A stretch of DNA of 64,000 nucleotides from Rhodococcus zopfii NBRC 100606 = JCM 9919 (GTDB taxonomy: Bacteria > Actinomycetota > Actinomycetes > Mycobacteriales > Mycobacteriaceae), in NCBI RefSeq assembly GCF_001895025.1, contig NZ_BCXI01000031.1, positions 53,047 to 117,046 on the forward strand, given 5' to 3'. The notes beneath the pieces are model-generated. The model did not search any database, was not told where the DNA came from, and saw only the letters and a program-made list of their open reading frames with translations. The position numbers were made by a program, and so were the translations under genes. Positions 33,967-43,131 of this stretch are shown here, piece after piece (position 1 is the first letter of the stretch; the number at the start of each line of letters is the position of its first letter).

Positions 33967-35538
33967 ATGTTCCGAATGAAACGCTCCCCCAAGTTGATCG
34001 CCGCGGCTGGTATCGCGGCGCTGTTCCTCACCGCATGCGGTGGGGCGGACTCGGCGGGCGGTGGCGCAGACGTCGACGCGGGTGACCCGGTTTCCGGCGG
34101 CGTCGCGCGAGTCCTGCAGACCGGCGAGCCGCGTTCGCTCGATCCCGCCAACCTGTCCAACACCTGGGCACACCAGCCGACGCTCGGCAACGCGCTGTAC
34201 GGCTCGCTCATGATCAACAATCTCGACACGCTCGAGATCGAATACCGGATGGCGACCGAGTTCTCGACGACCGACGGCGGCACGACCTTCACCCTGAAAC
34301 TGCGCCCCGACCTGAAGTTCAGCGACGGCACTCCGCTCGACGCCGCCGCGGTGAAGTTCAACTGGGATCGCCTCAAGGATCCGGCGCTCGGCTCCACCAC
34401 GATCCGTCAGGCGGTCCAGATCGCCGACACGCAGGTGGTCGACCCGACGACCCTCACGGTCCGGATGACGGCACCGAACCCGCACTTCGCGCAGGCCCTG
34501 ATCGCGGGTGCGCTCAACTGGATCGCGTCTCCGGCCGCTCTCGCCCGGGGGCAGGCCGCGTTCGACGAGAATCCCATCGGCGCAGGTCCGTTCACGCTCG
34601 TGAAGTGGACCCGTCAGGACTCGATCGAGCTCACCCGCAACCCCACCTACTGGGACGCGCCCAAGCCCTATCTCGACGGCCTGACGATCCGCACCGTCGC
34701 CGACACGAACCAGCGCGTCAACAGCATCGTCACGGGCGGCTCCGACCTCGCGTCCGAGACGAACTGGCAGAGCCTGAACAAGGTCGAGGCGGCCGGCTTC
34801 TCGTACGACGTGGTGTCGACCGGCGGCGGTCAGATGCTGGGTATGAATGCGCGCCGCGCACCGTTCGACGACGTGCGTGCCCGCCGGGCCGTGTCGCTCG
34901 CTGTCGATCTCGACGCGATCAACACCGCCGTCTACAACGGTGAGGGCAAGATCCCGCGCAAGCTCTTCCAGGAGGATTCGCCGTACTACGCCGACGTCGC
35001 ACTCGACAGGCACGACGCGGAAGAGGCCCAGCGCCTGTTCGACGAGCTCGCCGCCGAAGGCAAGCCGGTGAAGTTCACCTACATGTCGTACCCGACCACG
35101 GAGAGCAAGACCTTGGGCGAGGCGCTCCAGGCCCAGCTCAGCGCGTTCACGAACGTCGAGGCGAATGTCGAGGTCGTCGACTTCGCGGCCGCGACCGCTC
35201 GTGCCGGCGCACGCGACTTCGACATGGTCGTGACGTCCGCGATCGTCCAGGATCCCGACTTCGGGCTGTGGACGGCCTTCCACAAGGATTCGACCGGCAA
35301 CTTCACCGGAGTCCAGGACCAGGCGATGAGCGACGCGCTCGACGTCGGACGCCGTGCCACCTCCACCGACGAGCGTGTCGCTGCGTACACGACCGTCCAG
35401 GAACGCCTCGCCGAGGTCGTCCCCGGAATCTGGTACTACCGAGCGGTTCCCGCGGTGACGGTGGGCAAGGAACTGCACAACGTGCAGCTGTACACCCTCG
35501 GTTCCCCTCTGCCCGAAGAGATGTGGATCTCCGAGTAG
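33967..35538 (+). CDS. ABC transporter substrate-binding lipoprotein (SBP family 5)
   Basis: 523 residues. Lipoprotein signal peptide with lipobox LFLTACGG (lipidated Cys near residue 24). The body is a cluster-C binding protein (RSLDPANLSNTWAHQP, FSDGTPLDAAAVKFNWDRL), which binds peptides but in catabolic clusters also other ligands. ATG 33967 is preceded by AGAGG; an in-frame GTG at 33949 is less likely. Since the operon ends with a mycofactocin-type SDR, the ligand may be the pathway substrate. Confidence 0.93.
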   Translation: MFRMKRSPKLIAAAGIAALFLTACGGADSAGGGADVDAGDPVSGGVARVLQTGEPRSLDPANLSNTWAHQPTLGNALYGSLMINNLDTLEIEYRMATEFSTTDGGTTFTLKLRPDLKFSDGTPLDAAAVKFNWDRLKDPALGSTTIRQAVQIADTQVVDPTTLTVRMTAPNPHFAQALIAGALNWIASPAALARGQAAFDENPIGAGPFTLVKWTRQDSIELTRNPTYWDAPKPYLDGLTIRTVADTNQRVNSIVTGGSDLASETNWQSLNKVEAAGFSYDVVSTGGGQMLGMNARRAPFDDVRARRAVSLAVDLDAINTAVYNGEGKIPRKLFQEDSPYYADVALDRHDAEEAQRLFDELAAEGKPVKFTYMSYPTTESKTLGEALQAQLSAFTNVEANVEVVDFAAATARAGARDFDMVVTSAIVQDPDFGLWTAFHKDSTGNFTGVQDQAMSDALDVGRRATSTDERVAAYTTVQERLAEVVPGIWYYRAVPAVTVGKELHNVQLYTLGSPLPEEMWISE

Positions 35539-35566
35539 CCCGACGTCAGGAAAGGTCCGGCTCACC

Positions 35567-36580
35567 ATGAACACTCAGCCACTCCTCGAGGTGAGGAATC
35601 TCCGTGCCTATATCGGCACACCACGGGGGACCGTTCGGGCCGTGGACGACGTGTCCCTCGATCTGGACGCCGGGCGGGCCCTGGGCATCGTCGGTGAGTC
35701 CGGCTCGGGCAAGTCCGTGATGGCCCGCGCCATCATGGGGTTGATGCCTCCGCGGTCCGGCCGGTCCGGCGCGGTCACCTTCCAGGGCCGCGACCTTCTC
35801 GCGCTGAGCAAGAAGGAGAAGCGCGAGGTCTGGGGCAAGCAGATCGCCGTGGTCTTCCAGGACCCCGGCCGTTCGCTCAACCCGGTGGTCCGGGTCGAAC
35901 GGCAGCTCACCGAAGGCATGCGCTGCCATCTGGGGGTCAGCCGTTCGGAGGCGCGCGGCCGGGCTCTCCGCCTCCTCGAGGAGGTCGGAGTGCCCGACCC
36001 GGAACGGCGTCTGCGCAACTACCCGCACGAGATGTCCGGCGGCATGCGTCAGCGCGTGATGATCGCGATCGCGCTTGCGTGCGAACCCGACCTGCTCATC
36101 GCCGACGAACCGACGACCGCGCTGGACGTCACGGTCCAGCGTCAGATCCTCGACCTGCTGCGACGAGTACAGCGGGAGCGGGGCATGTCGATGATGCTCA
36201 TCAGTCACGACCTGGCGGTGGTGGCCGGGCGCACGGACCGGGTGTCGGTCATGTACGCCGGCAAGCTCGCGGAGGTCGGCTCCACACGGGAGGTGTTCGA
36301 GGCGCCGCGGCATCGCTACACCCACGCGTTGCTCGGCGCCACCCCGACCATCGACCACCAGCGGCACGCGCCGCTGCAGGTGATCGGCGGTTCTCTGCCG
36401 GATCCCACCGATCCGCAGCCGGGATGCCGTTTCGCACCGCGGTGCGCGCACAGCGACGACGCGTGCAGCACCACCGGTCCGAGCCTCGAATCGGTGGGCG
36501 CGGACCATGTCGTGGCGTGTCTGAACCCGGTTGCCGCTGCGGCACCGGCACTTTCGGGAGGTCGATCGGATGGCCGGTAG
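35567..36580 (+). CDS. ABC transporter ATP-binding protein (OppD/DppD-like)
   Basis: 337 residues. Walker A GESGSGKSVM, signature EMSGGMRQRVM, Walker B DLLIADEPTTALDVT, H-loop ISHDLAVV, and the C-terminal oligopeptide-transporter domain with a Cys-rich segment (CRFAPRCAHSDDAC). Overlaps the second ATPase gene by 11 bases; the two form the heterodimeric motor. Confidence 0.95.
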   Translation: MNTQPLLEVRNLRAYIGTPRGTVRAVDDVSLDLDAGRALGIVGESGSGKSVMARAIMGLMPPRSGRSGAVTFQGRDLLALSKKEKREVWGKQIAVVFQDPGRSLNPVVRVERQLTEGMRCHLGVSRSEARGRALRLLEEVGVPDPERRLRNYPHEMSGGMRQRVMIAIALACEPDLLIADEPTTALDVTVQRQILDLLRRVQRERGMSMMLISHDLAVVAGRTDRVSVMYAGKLAEVGSTREVFEAPRHRYTHALLGATPTIDHQRHAPLQVIGGSLPDPTDPQPGCRFAPRCAHSDDACSTTGPSLESVGADHVVACLNPVAAAAPALSGGRSDGR

Positions 36581-37589
36581 TGGTACCGCACACCTGCGCG
36601 GGGAGCAGGCGCTGCTGAGTGTGCAGGATCTCGTCGTCGAGTACCCGACGGATTCGGGGACGGTGCAGGCGGTGTCGAAGATCAGCTTCGACGTGTTGCC
36701 GGGGGAGACCCTCGGCATCGTCGGAGAATCCGGATGCGGCAAGTCGACGACCGGCCGGGCGGTACTGCGCCTGGACCGGGTGACGGCCGGCCGGATCCGG
36801 TTCGGTGACGACTGGATCGAGAAGGCCGGCGAGAAGCAGATGCGTTCGCTCCGGCGCGACATGCAGATGATCTTCCAGGATCCGGTGGCCTCGCTGAATC
36901 CGCGGCGCAGTGTCAAGGACATCGTGGTCGAGGGTCTGGCCGTGTCGGGAGCCCCGAAGTCGGAACTGGAGGCGACCTCGGCGTCGGTGCTCGACCAGGT
37001 CGGGCTGCCCGGTGATCGTTTCGCGGACATGCTGCCGCGTCAGCTGTCGGGCGGCCAGGCCCAGCGCGTCGCGATCGGGCGCGCGCTGGCGCTCAATCCG
37101 CGCCTGCTCATCTGCGACGAACCGGTCTCCGCCCTGGACGTGTCCGTGCAGGCCCAGATCCTGAACCTGATCGAGGAACTCAAATCCGAATTCGACCTGA
37201 CCGTCGTGTTCATCGCGCACGACCTCGGGGTGGTGCGCACGGTCAGCGACAACGTCATGGTCATGTATCTCGGCAAGGTGTGCGAATTCGGTGACTCGGT
37301 CGAGGTGTACGACAACCCCGCGCACCCGTACACGCGAGCACTGCTCGATTCGGTGCCGTTGACGGACCCGGAGAAGGCGTTCGCCGGGCCGGCGCTGGAA
37401 GGTGACGTGCCGTCGCCGCTGGCGCCGCCGACCGGGTGCCGGTTCCGGACCCGTTGCCCGGCAGTGCAGGACCGGTGCGTGACAGAGGAACCGGAGATGC
37501 GCGAGGTACGCTCGGGACAGTTCGTCGCGTGTCACTATCCCCTCGGTGGGGCCGAGGACGATTCGAAGGAGAAGGTGTCGGTCGCATGA
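36570..37589 (+). CDS. ABC transporter ATP-binding protein (OppF/DppF-like)
   Basis: 339 residues. Walker A GESGCGKSTT, signature QLSGGQAQRVA, Walker B LLICDEPVSALDVS, H-loop IAHDLGVV, C-terminal GCRFRTRCPAVQDRC. Start ATG 36570 after GGGAGG; the frame open back to 36531 lies inside the first ATPase gene. Its stop overlaps the SDR start (ATGA), tying the SDR to the transporter. Confidence 0.95.
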   Translation: MAGSGTAHLRGEQALLSVQDLVVEYPTDSGTVQAVSKISFDVLPGETLGIVGESGCGKSTTGRAVLRLDRVTAGRIRFGDDWIEKAGEKQMRSLRRDMQMIFQDPVASLNPRRSVKDIVVEGLAVSGAPKSELEATSASVLDQVGLPGDRFADMLPRQLSGGQAQRVAIGRALALNPRLLICDEPVSALDVSVQAQILNLIEELKSEFDLTVVFIAHDLGVVRTVSDNVMVMYLGKVCEFGDSVEVYDNPAHPYTRALLDSVPLTDPEKAFAGPALEGDVPSPLAPPTGCRFRTRCPAVQDRCVTEEPEMREVRSGQFVACHYPLGGAEDDSKEKVSVA

Positions 37590-38404
37590 GCGGACGGGTA
37601 GCGGGCAAGGTTGCGTTTGTCACCGGTGCGGCGCGAGGGCAGGGTCGCGCGTACGCGCTCCGGTTGGCGGAGGAAGGAGCGGACGTCGTCGTCGTCGACG
37701 TGTGCGGCAAGGTGGGGGACGTCGCCTACGCGCCGGCGACCCCCGAGGATCTCGAGGAAACAGTCCGGCTGGTGGAGAAGACCGGGCGCCGCGTCGTGTC
37801 CGGAATCGTGGACGTGCGCGACCTGGACGCGTTGCGCGGCATCGTCGACGATGCGGTGCGGCAGCTGGGCCGGTTGGACGTCGTCGTCGCGAACGCGGCG
37901 ATCTGTTCGTCCGCACCGTGGAACGAGATGACCCCGCAGATCTTCGAGGACACGATCGGCACCAACGTCACCGGCGTGTGGAACACGATCATGGCCGGTG
38001 CCCCGCATCTCGTCGATGCCGGAGGGGGGTCGATCATCCTGATCAGCTCGGCCGCGGGAATCAAGGTGCAGCCGTTCGCGATTCCGTACACCACGAGCAA
38101 GTTCGCGGTGCGGGGCATGGCGAAGGCCTTCGCCGCCGAACTCGCGCAGCACCATATCCGGGTCAACAGCGTTCATCCCACGGGCGTGAACACGCCGATG
38201 GTGAACGACGGTGCGCTCGGTGCGCAGATCTCGCGCGCGCTCGAAGGCAACACGCGGCTCGGCGCCATGATGATCAACATGATGCCGGTCGAGATCGTCC
38301 AGCCCGAGGATGTCGCGGACACCGTGTTGTTCCTGGCATCCGACGAGTCGAAGTACATTACCGCGCACGAACTCGCACCCGATGCGGGTGTGACCGAGTA
38401 CTGA
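37586..38404 (+). CDS. Mycofactocin-type SDR oxidoreductase
   Basis: 272 residues, clearly related to the SDR at 24069: GKVAFVTGAARGQGRAYAL, VVDVCGKVGDVAYAPATPEDL, catalytic YTTSK. The extended segment after the second beta-strand (about residues 37-50) is the mark of mycofactocin-dependent family members. Translationally coupled to the transporter ATPase, so import and first oxidation of the same alcohol-containing compound is a fair inference. Confidence 0.9.
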   Translation: MSGRVAGKVAFVTGAARGQGRAYALRLAEEGADVVVVDVCGKVGDVAYAPATPEDLEETVRLVEKTGRRVVSGIVDVRDLDALRGIVDDAVRQLGRLDVVVANAAICSSAPWNEMTPQIFEDTIGTNVTGVWNTIMAGAPHLVDAGGGSIILISSAAGIKVQPFAIPYTTSKFAVRGMAKAFAAELAQHHIRVNSVHPTGVNTPMVNDGALGAQISRALEGNTRLGAMMINMMPVEIVQPEDVADTVLFLASDESKYITAHELAPDAGVTEY

Positions 38405-38427
38405 TCGATCGCTGTCCGGGATTCCGC

Positions 38428-38465
38428 ACCGGCCGGCTCCCACGATCGTGTGGGAGCCGGCCGGT
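38428..38465. terminator. Very strong bidirectional terminator
   Basis: A 16-bp perfect stem (38428-38443 with 38450-38465) and a 6-base loop separate the SDR (ends 38404) from the convergent small gene (ends 38470). Confidence 0.9.
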
Positions 38466-38469
38466 CCGG

Positions 38470-38700
38470 TCAGCTCGCGCGGGTCTCGGGGCCGCGCAAC
38501 CGATGGTCGCAGATGTCGAGCAGTTCCTGCGCGAGGAGCGGGGTGAGCTGACTCCAGCGCGGGCTCTTCAGGATCGCCCGGAGGCGGTGGAAGAAGACGG
38601 TGGGACTGATCCCGAACTCGACGAAGATGTCCTCGTCGGGCCCGCCGTTCCAGTGCCGCCACTTCGAGGCGAATGCGAGCATTGCGGTGTCGTCGGTCAT
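38470..38700 (-). CDS. Small DUF3263-like protein
   Basis: 76 residues: MLAFASKWRHWNGG, EDIFVEFGISPTVFFHRL and LKSPRWSQLTPLLAQ follow the pattern of DUF3263, a small helical actinobacterial family that resembles a DNA-binding fold but has no established role. ATG 38700 preceded by GGAGGG. It is isolated: strong hairpins lie on both sides (38428-38465 and 38732-38770), so it may be transcribed separately or by read-through. Confidence 0.72.
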   Translation of the reverse strand: MTDDTAMLAFASKWRHWNGGPDEDIFVEFGISPTVFFHRLRAILKSPRWSQLTPLLAQELLDICDHRLRGPETRAS

Positions 38701-38731
38701 TTCGGAGTCCCTCCGTTCGCGGGGTTAGGGT

Positions 38732-38770
38732 TCGGCTGGGTGCGGGGTGGCGTCGCCCGCACCCAGCCGA
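38732..38770 (-). terminator. Intrinsic terminator/attenuator before the DUF3263-like gene
   Basis: 15-bp perfect stem (TCGGCTGGGTGCGGG at 38732-38746, complement 38756-38770), 9-base loop. It lies downstream of the ligase at 38817 and upstream of the small gene read in the same direction, so it should stop most ligase transcripts. Confidence 0.75.
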
Positions 38771-38816
38771 CGTCTGCAGCGGCCCGAATCGGCTCCGTTT
38801 CGACAACGGTGCGGAT

Positions 38817-40244
38817 TCAGCGCAGCTGGTCCTTCATCACCTTGCCGGTGGCATTGAGGGGGAGCGCGTCGAGGAACTCGACGAACCTCGGAACCTTGAA
38901 ACCGGCCATGCGTTCGCGGCTCCAGGAAATCAGATCATCCGGTGCCACAGTTGTTTTCGAAACCACGAAGGCCTTGCCCACCTGTCCCAGACGTTCGTCC
39001 GGAACGCCGATCACCGCCACCTGGTCGACTGCGGGATGGGCGAGCAGAAAGCCTTCGATCTCGGCGGGATAGGCGTTGAACCCGCCGACGATGAACATGT
39101 CCTTCTTGCGGCCGATGATGCGGAGCCGGCCGTCGTCGTCGATCTCCCCGAGATCGCCGGTGTGCAGCCAGCCGTCCGCGTCGATCGCCTCGGCAGTGGC
39201 GCCGGGATCGCCGAAATAGCCCTGCATGACGTTGTATCCGCGCATCAGGACCTCGTTGTCGTCCGCGATGCGCACTTCGATGCCGTCGCACGGCCGGCCC
39301 ACGGTGGTCGCGATCTGTTCGAAGCTGTCGCCCCGTCGCGATGCCGTCGCGGTGCCGCCTTCGCTGAGTCCGTACCCCGTCATGATCGTTTCGAACGGCA
39401 GTTCGTTCCGGATCCGCCGGATCAGTTCGACGGGGATGTCGGCGGCACCGGTCACCGCTGCCCGCAGGGACGACAGGTCGTGGCCTCCCGATGCGGACAG
39501 CAGCGACTGGTAGAGCGTGGGCGGCCCGGGGAGCATGGTGACCTTCTCCCGTTCCACCAGTGCCAGTACCTCGTCGACGTCGAGGACCGGCACCGGCAGG
39601 ACGGTGGCGCCGCGGATCATGGATGCGATCAAACCTGCTTTGTACCCGAACATGTGGAAGAACGGGTTGACGACCAGATAGCGGTCGCCTTTACGCAGGT
39701 CGGCCAGATCGCACCACTCCGAGAACATCCGGAGCGTCTGGGCGTGGTTCATCATGACGCCCTTGGGCCGCCCGGTGGTACCGGACGTATACATGATGTC
39801 CGCGATGTCCTCTCCGTCCACCGCACATTCGAACTGTGCTCCACTGGAAAGGAATCCGGACTTCAGATCGATGACGGGGATGTCGTCCGGGGTCTGGAAG
39901 TCCAGACCGAGGAACCTCCGCTGGACCAGGACCGCCTTCGCGCCGCTGCGACGGATGATGTCGTTCGCTTCCTGCGCCTTGTACCGGGTGTTGACCGGAA
40001 CGAGAACGCCACCGGCGGTAAGGATTCCGAATGCCGCGACGATCCACTCCGCGGAGTTCGGCGCCCAGATCGCGACACGGTCGCCCTTGTCGATGCCGGC
40101 GGAGGCGAGTGCTCCGGCGGCGCGCCGAACCAGGTCCACGAGTTCGGTGAAGGTGATCCGGAGGTCCCCGTCGACGACCGCTTCGGCATCACCGAAGCGG
40201 TCGCCCACGCTCAGGACCATCTCGGGGATGGTCCTGAAGGTCAT
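38817..40244 (-). CDS. Acyl-CoA synthetase (FadD3-like)
   Basis: 475 residues. YTSGTTGRPKGVMMNH (A3), TGYGLSEGG (A5), LHTGDLGEIDDDGRLRIIGR (A7-A8) and Lys in NATGKVMKDQL (A10). Short length and segments such as NPFFHMFGYKAGLIA and LPGPPTLYQSLL closely follow mycobacterial FadD3, which activates the steroid-ring remnant HIP. This suggests a cyclic or branched acid as substrate, but a different one is possible. ATGA overlap with the amidohydrolase stop. Confidence 0.9.
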   Translation of the reverse strand: MTFRTIPEMVLSVGDRFGDAEAVVDGDLRITFTELVDLVRRAAGALASAGIDKGDRVAIWAPNSAEWIVAAFGILTAGGVLVPVNTRYKAQEANDIIRRSGAKAVLVQRRFLGLDFQTPDDIPVIDLKSGFLSSGAQFECAVDGEDIADIMYTSGTTGRPKGVMMNHAQTLRMFSEWCDLADLRKGDRYLVVNPFFHMFGYKAGLIASMIRGATVLPVPVLDVDEVLALVEREKVTMLPGPPTLYQSLLSASGGHDLSSLRAAVTGAADIPVELIRRIRNELPFETIMTGYGLSEGGTATASRRGDSFEQIATTVGRPCDGIEVRIADDNEVLMRGYNVMQGYFGDPGATAEAIDADGWLHTGDLGEIDDDGRLRIIGRKKDMFIVGGFNAYPAEIEGFLLAHPAVDQVAVIGVPDERLGQVGKAFVVSKTTVAPDDLISWSRERMAGFKVPRFVEFLDALPLNATGKVMKDQLR

Positions 40245-41422
40245 ACCTTGAGGAGCCTCGCGAGATTACCGCCCATGACCAGCTTCTGATCCTCGAAGGG
40301 GAGGTGCTGGATGTGGTCGATGTACGTGGTCGGCTCGGCCAGACCCTCCGGGTGCGGGTAGTCGGAGCCGAACAGCACGCGCTCAGCACCGATCAGCGCT
40401 GTGAGCTTGCTGAAGTCCTCTTCCCAGAACGGGCTGACGTGGATGCTGCGCTTGATGGCCTCGACCGGATCCTGCATGCCGAAGCCCTCGGGGGCCTTCT
40501 TGTAGACGTCCCTGAGCGTTTCCAGCACGTGCGGGAGCCAGGATGCACCGTTCTCGATGACCGCGATTCGCAGTTCCGGGAAGCGGAACAGCGCGCCGTG
40601 GCACACCCACGAAGCGACCGCGTCCTGGATCGGGCGCCACTCGCTGACCATTCGGAATGCGTTCGTCACGAACGGGAGCATTTCGGCGCCGGTGCCGTCC
40701 CACTCCTGGTTGTAGCGTGCGTAGCCGCTGTCCGAGGAGTGCTGGGTGACGAGAACGTCGAGCTCGACGACGCGCTTCCAGAACGGGTCGAACTCGGGCA
40801 GGGCGAACGAGCGGGGGCCACGGAAACCGGGGACCGGAGCCGGGCGGACGAGGATGGCCTTCGCGCCGCGCTCGACACACCACTCGAGTTCCTCGATCGC
40901 CTTCTCGACGATCGGGAGGCTGATGACCGGAACGGTGAAGATACGGTCCTTGTAGTTGAAACCCCAGGTCTCGTACAGCCACTGGTTCAGCGAGTGCACG
41001 ACCGCGTGGATCAGGTCCGGATCGTCACGCATGCGCTCCTCGACGAGGCTCGCGAGCGTCGGGAACATCAGGGTGCGCTCGATCTGGAGTTCGTCCATCA
41101 GCTCCAGGCGCGCGGCCGGCTCGCGGAACGCCGGGATCGACTTCATCGACTTGCCGAAGATCTCCCGCTTGCTCTTGCCCTCGGGATTGCCGTTCTTGAA
41201 GTAGTCCTCCATCGCGCCCGGCCGCGCGACCACCTCGAAGGTGGGGTTGGGGATGTAGTCGCTGATCTGGCCGCGGATCGCGATCTTCGTGCGGCCGTCG
41301 ACCTGCACGTACTTGATCGCGTCCTTGTACTTGTCCGGGAGGAACTTGGTCAAGGCCTCCTCGGTCTCGTACAGGTGGTTGTCAGCGTCGAACAGCTGAT
41401 ACGGCAGCTCTTTCGGTGCCAT
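40241..41422 (-). CDS. Amidohydrolase family (PF04909-type) metal-dependent hydrolase or decarboxylase
   Basis: 393-residue TIM-barrel protein. Metal-site segments: LFDADNHLYE at the N-terminus, VTQHSSDSGY in the middle and FGSDYPHPEG near the C-terminus. The family includes ACMSD-like decarboxylases and hydrolases; the usual HxH is DNH here. ATG 41422 follows AGGGAGGATT. It has its own promoter region with the most perfect GAGAAT palindrome of the window and is coupled to the FadD3-like gene. Ring-hydrolase or decarboxylase; undecided. Confidence 0.87.
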   Translation of the reverse strand: MAPKELPYQLFDADNHLYETEEALTKFLPDKYKDAIKYVQVDGRTKIAIRGQISDYIPNPTFEVVARPGAMEDYFKNGNPEGKSKREIFGKSMKSIPAFREPAARLELMDELQIERTLMFPTLASLVEERMRDDPDLIHAVVHSLNQWLYETWGFNYKDRIFTVPVISLPIVEKAIEELEWCVERGAKAILVRPAPVPGFRGPRSFALPEFDPFWKRVVELDVLVTQHSSDSGYARYNQEWDGTGAEMLPFVTNAFRMVSEWRPIQDAVASWVCHGALFRFPELRIAVIENGASWLPHVLETLRDVYKKAPEGFGMQDPVEAIKRSIHVSPFWEEDFSKLTALIGAERVLFGSDYPHPEGLAEPTTYIDHIQHLPFEDQKLVMGGNLARLLKV

Positions 41423-41444
41423 GGAATCCTCCCTTTCTTTGTAC

Positions 41445-41459
41445 GAGAATCCTATTCTC
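41445..41459. promoter_or_regulatory. Perfect GAGAAT-CCT-ATTCTC palindrome upstream of amidohydrolase
   Basis: Both 6-bp arms match exactly. Centre 30 bp upstream of the amidohydrolase start, in the 90-base gap after the ligase gene. It defines the consensus used for the other sites. Confidence 0.65.
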
Positions 41460-41512
41460 ATTCTTGGGGTGTGGCAATGCCCAGCCTCACCGTGGTGTGG
41501 CAAGGCCCTGAC

Positions 41513-43045
41513 CTACGAGGTACTGATGCCCTGCCTCACCAGGTACTTCTGGACCTTCCCGCTCGCGGTGCGAGGGAAGTCGTCGACCCGGTGCAACTGC
41601 TCGGGCCACTTCTGCTTGGCCATCCCGGCCCGGTCGAAGTGATCGCGGATCTCGTCCATCGTCGGCATCGTTGCGCCCTGCTGCAGGCGCAGAACGGCGG
41701 CGGCGCGCTCACCGAGGCGGTCGTCCGGCACCGCGACCACCGCGGCCTCGGCGACCCCGGGGATCGAGAGCAGCACTTCTTCGACCTCGAGTGCGGCGAT
41801 GTTCTCGCCGCCGCGGATGATCATGTCGGACTTGCGATCCGTGATCGTCAGGTAGCCGTCGTCGTCGAGCACTCCGACGTCGCCGGTGTGGTACCAGCCG
41901 TCGTCGTCGAACGCCGCGGCGGTGAGCTCGGGATCGGTGTAGCCGATGCACAGGTCCGGTCCGCGGCTGAGGATCTCGCCGTCCTCGGCCAGGCGGATCT
42001 CCACGCCCGGTGCCGGCGTGCCGTCGGTGAACAGGCGTTTGTCCTCGGGGGCGGTCGAGAGCGAGCTCGTGATCGACGGGTGCTCGCTGCTGCCGTAGGC
42101 GCGGAAGACACAGATGCCCATCTTCGCGAGCCGCGTGGTCACGGTGGCCGGGACGGAGGAGCCACCCAGGCCCGCATACCGCATGAACGGCAGGTGCTCG
42201 TCGCTGAAATCGGGGTGGTCGATGAGGCTCGTGACGAAATATGTGGCGCCGCCGCCGACGGTGAGACCGTCCGATTTCATCAGTGCCAGAGCCTGTCCCG
42301 GGTCCCAGACGTCGGCGAGATTGATGGGCGAGCCGTCGAGCACGGGGATGAGGAAGGCGTTGACCATGCCGATGAAGTGGCCGACCGGGGCGGCGGTGAG
42401 CTGCTTGCCGCGGTCGGCGGGGTAGCGGGCCGAGAGCTGCCGTGTCTCGCAGCCGAGCGTGCGGTGACTGTGTACGACGCCCTTGGGGGCGCGCGTGGTG
42501 CCGGAGGTGAACGCGATCAGCGCGGCGGCGTCCGGGTCCGTCGCGACGATGCCCTCCATGGGTTCGTCGCTCAGCAGGTCGTCGAAGTCGCGTCCGACGA
42601 CGCCGACGATCGGGACGTGCTTGCACAGGTCGGGCTGGAACTCGGCCCGCCCGAACTGCTCGACGGAGATGAACACCTGGGGGTTCGTCTGCTCGAGGAT
42701 GTAGCCGACTTCCTTGCGTCCGTAGAAGTGGACGATCGGGACCACGGTCGCGCCCAACAGGGACGAGGCCCAGAAGACGGCGGCCGCCTCCATCCAGTTG
42801 GGAAGCTGGAAGGCAATGACGTCACCGGGGCCGACGCCGCGGGCCCGGAGTCCGCCGGCGAGCCGGCGAGCAACCAGTTCGACTTCCCGGAAGGTTCCGG
42901 ACCAGGGACGCACGGCCGAGTGGACCCGGAACTCGACGTCGGGTGCGGCCGCGAGACCTCGGCCGAGCATGTCCCCGAGCGTGTCGTTCGTCCACCACCC
43001 CTCCTGTTCGTAGCGCGTGACCAGTTCGGTGGGGATATGCCGCAT
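41513..43045 (-). CDS. Acyl-CoA synthetase (AMP-forming)
   Basis: 510 residues. FTSGTTRAPKGVVHSH (A3; Arg replaces Gly in the usual TTGxPKG), FRAYGSSEHPS (A5), YHTGDVGVLDDDGYLTITDR (A7-A8), Lys in TASGKVQKYL (A10). The cyclohexanecarboxylate-CoA-ligase-like branch fits segments such as QLPNWMEAAAVFWA and YGRKEVGYIL. Start ATG 43045, with GGAG 7 bases upstream. Divergent from the crotonase at 43186 across a shared operator region. Confidence 0.92.
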   Translation of the reverse strand: MRHIPTELVTRYEQEGWWTNDTLGDMLGRGLAAAPDVEFRVHSAVRPWSGTFREVELVARRLAGGLRARGVGPGDVIAFQLPNWMEAAAVFWASSLLGATVVPIVHFYGRKEVGYILEQTNPQVFISVEQFGRAEFQPDLCKHVPIVGVVGRDFDDLLSDEPMEGIVATDPDAAALIAFTSGTTRAPKGVVHSHRTLGCETRQLSARYPADRGKQLTAAPVGHFIGMVNAFLIPVLDGSPINLADVWDPGQALALMKSDGLTVGGGATYFVTSLIDHPDFSDEHLPFMRYAGLGGSSVPATVTTRLAKMGICVFRAYGSSEHPSITSSLSTAPEDKRLFTDGTPAPGVEIRLAEDGEILSRGPDLCIGYTDPELTAAAFDDDGWYHTGDVGVLDDDGYLTITDRKSDMIIRGGENIAALEVEEVLLSIPGVAEAAVVAVPDDRLGERAAAVLRLQQGATMPTMDEIRDHFDRAGMAKQKWPEQLHRVDDFPRTASGKVQKYLVRQGISTS

Positions 43046-43131
43046 GCGTGAGCTCCAATGCCCGAGATGGGGCCGCGCCGAGGCTGCACGGAGCCTCGCC
43101 GGGCGTCGGTTCGATCGATGTTCAGCTGTGC

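Noticed and set aside
40304..43051. A 915-codon open frame on the plus strand opposite the ligase and amidohydrolase genes
   Set aside because: Antisense shadow: biased composition rich in Val, Asp, Arg and His, no family similarity, and it runs through two intergenic gaps and an operator. Similar long antisense frames at 32956-35574, 13032-14504 and 5168-7045 were dropped for the same reason.
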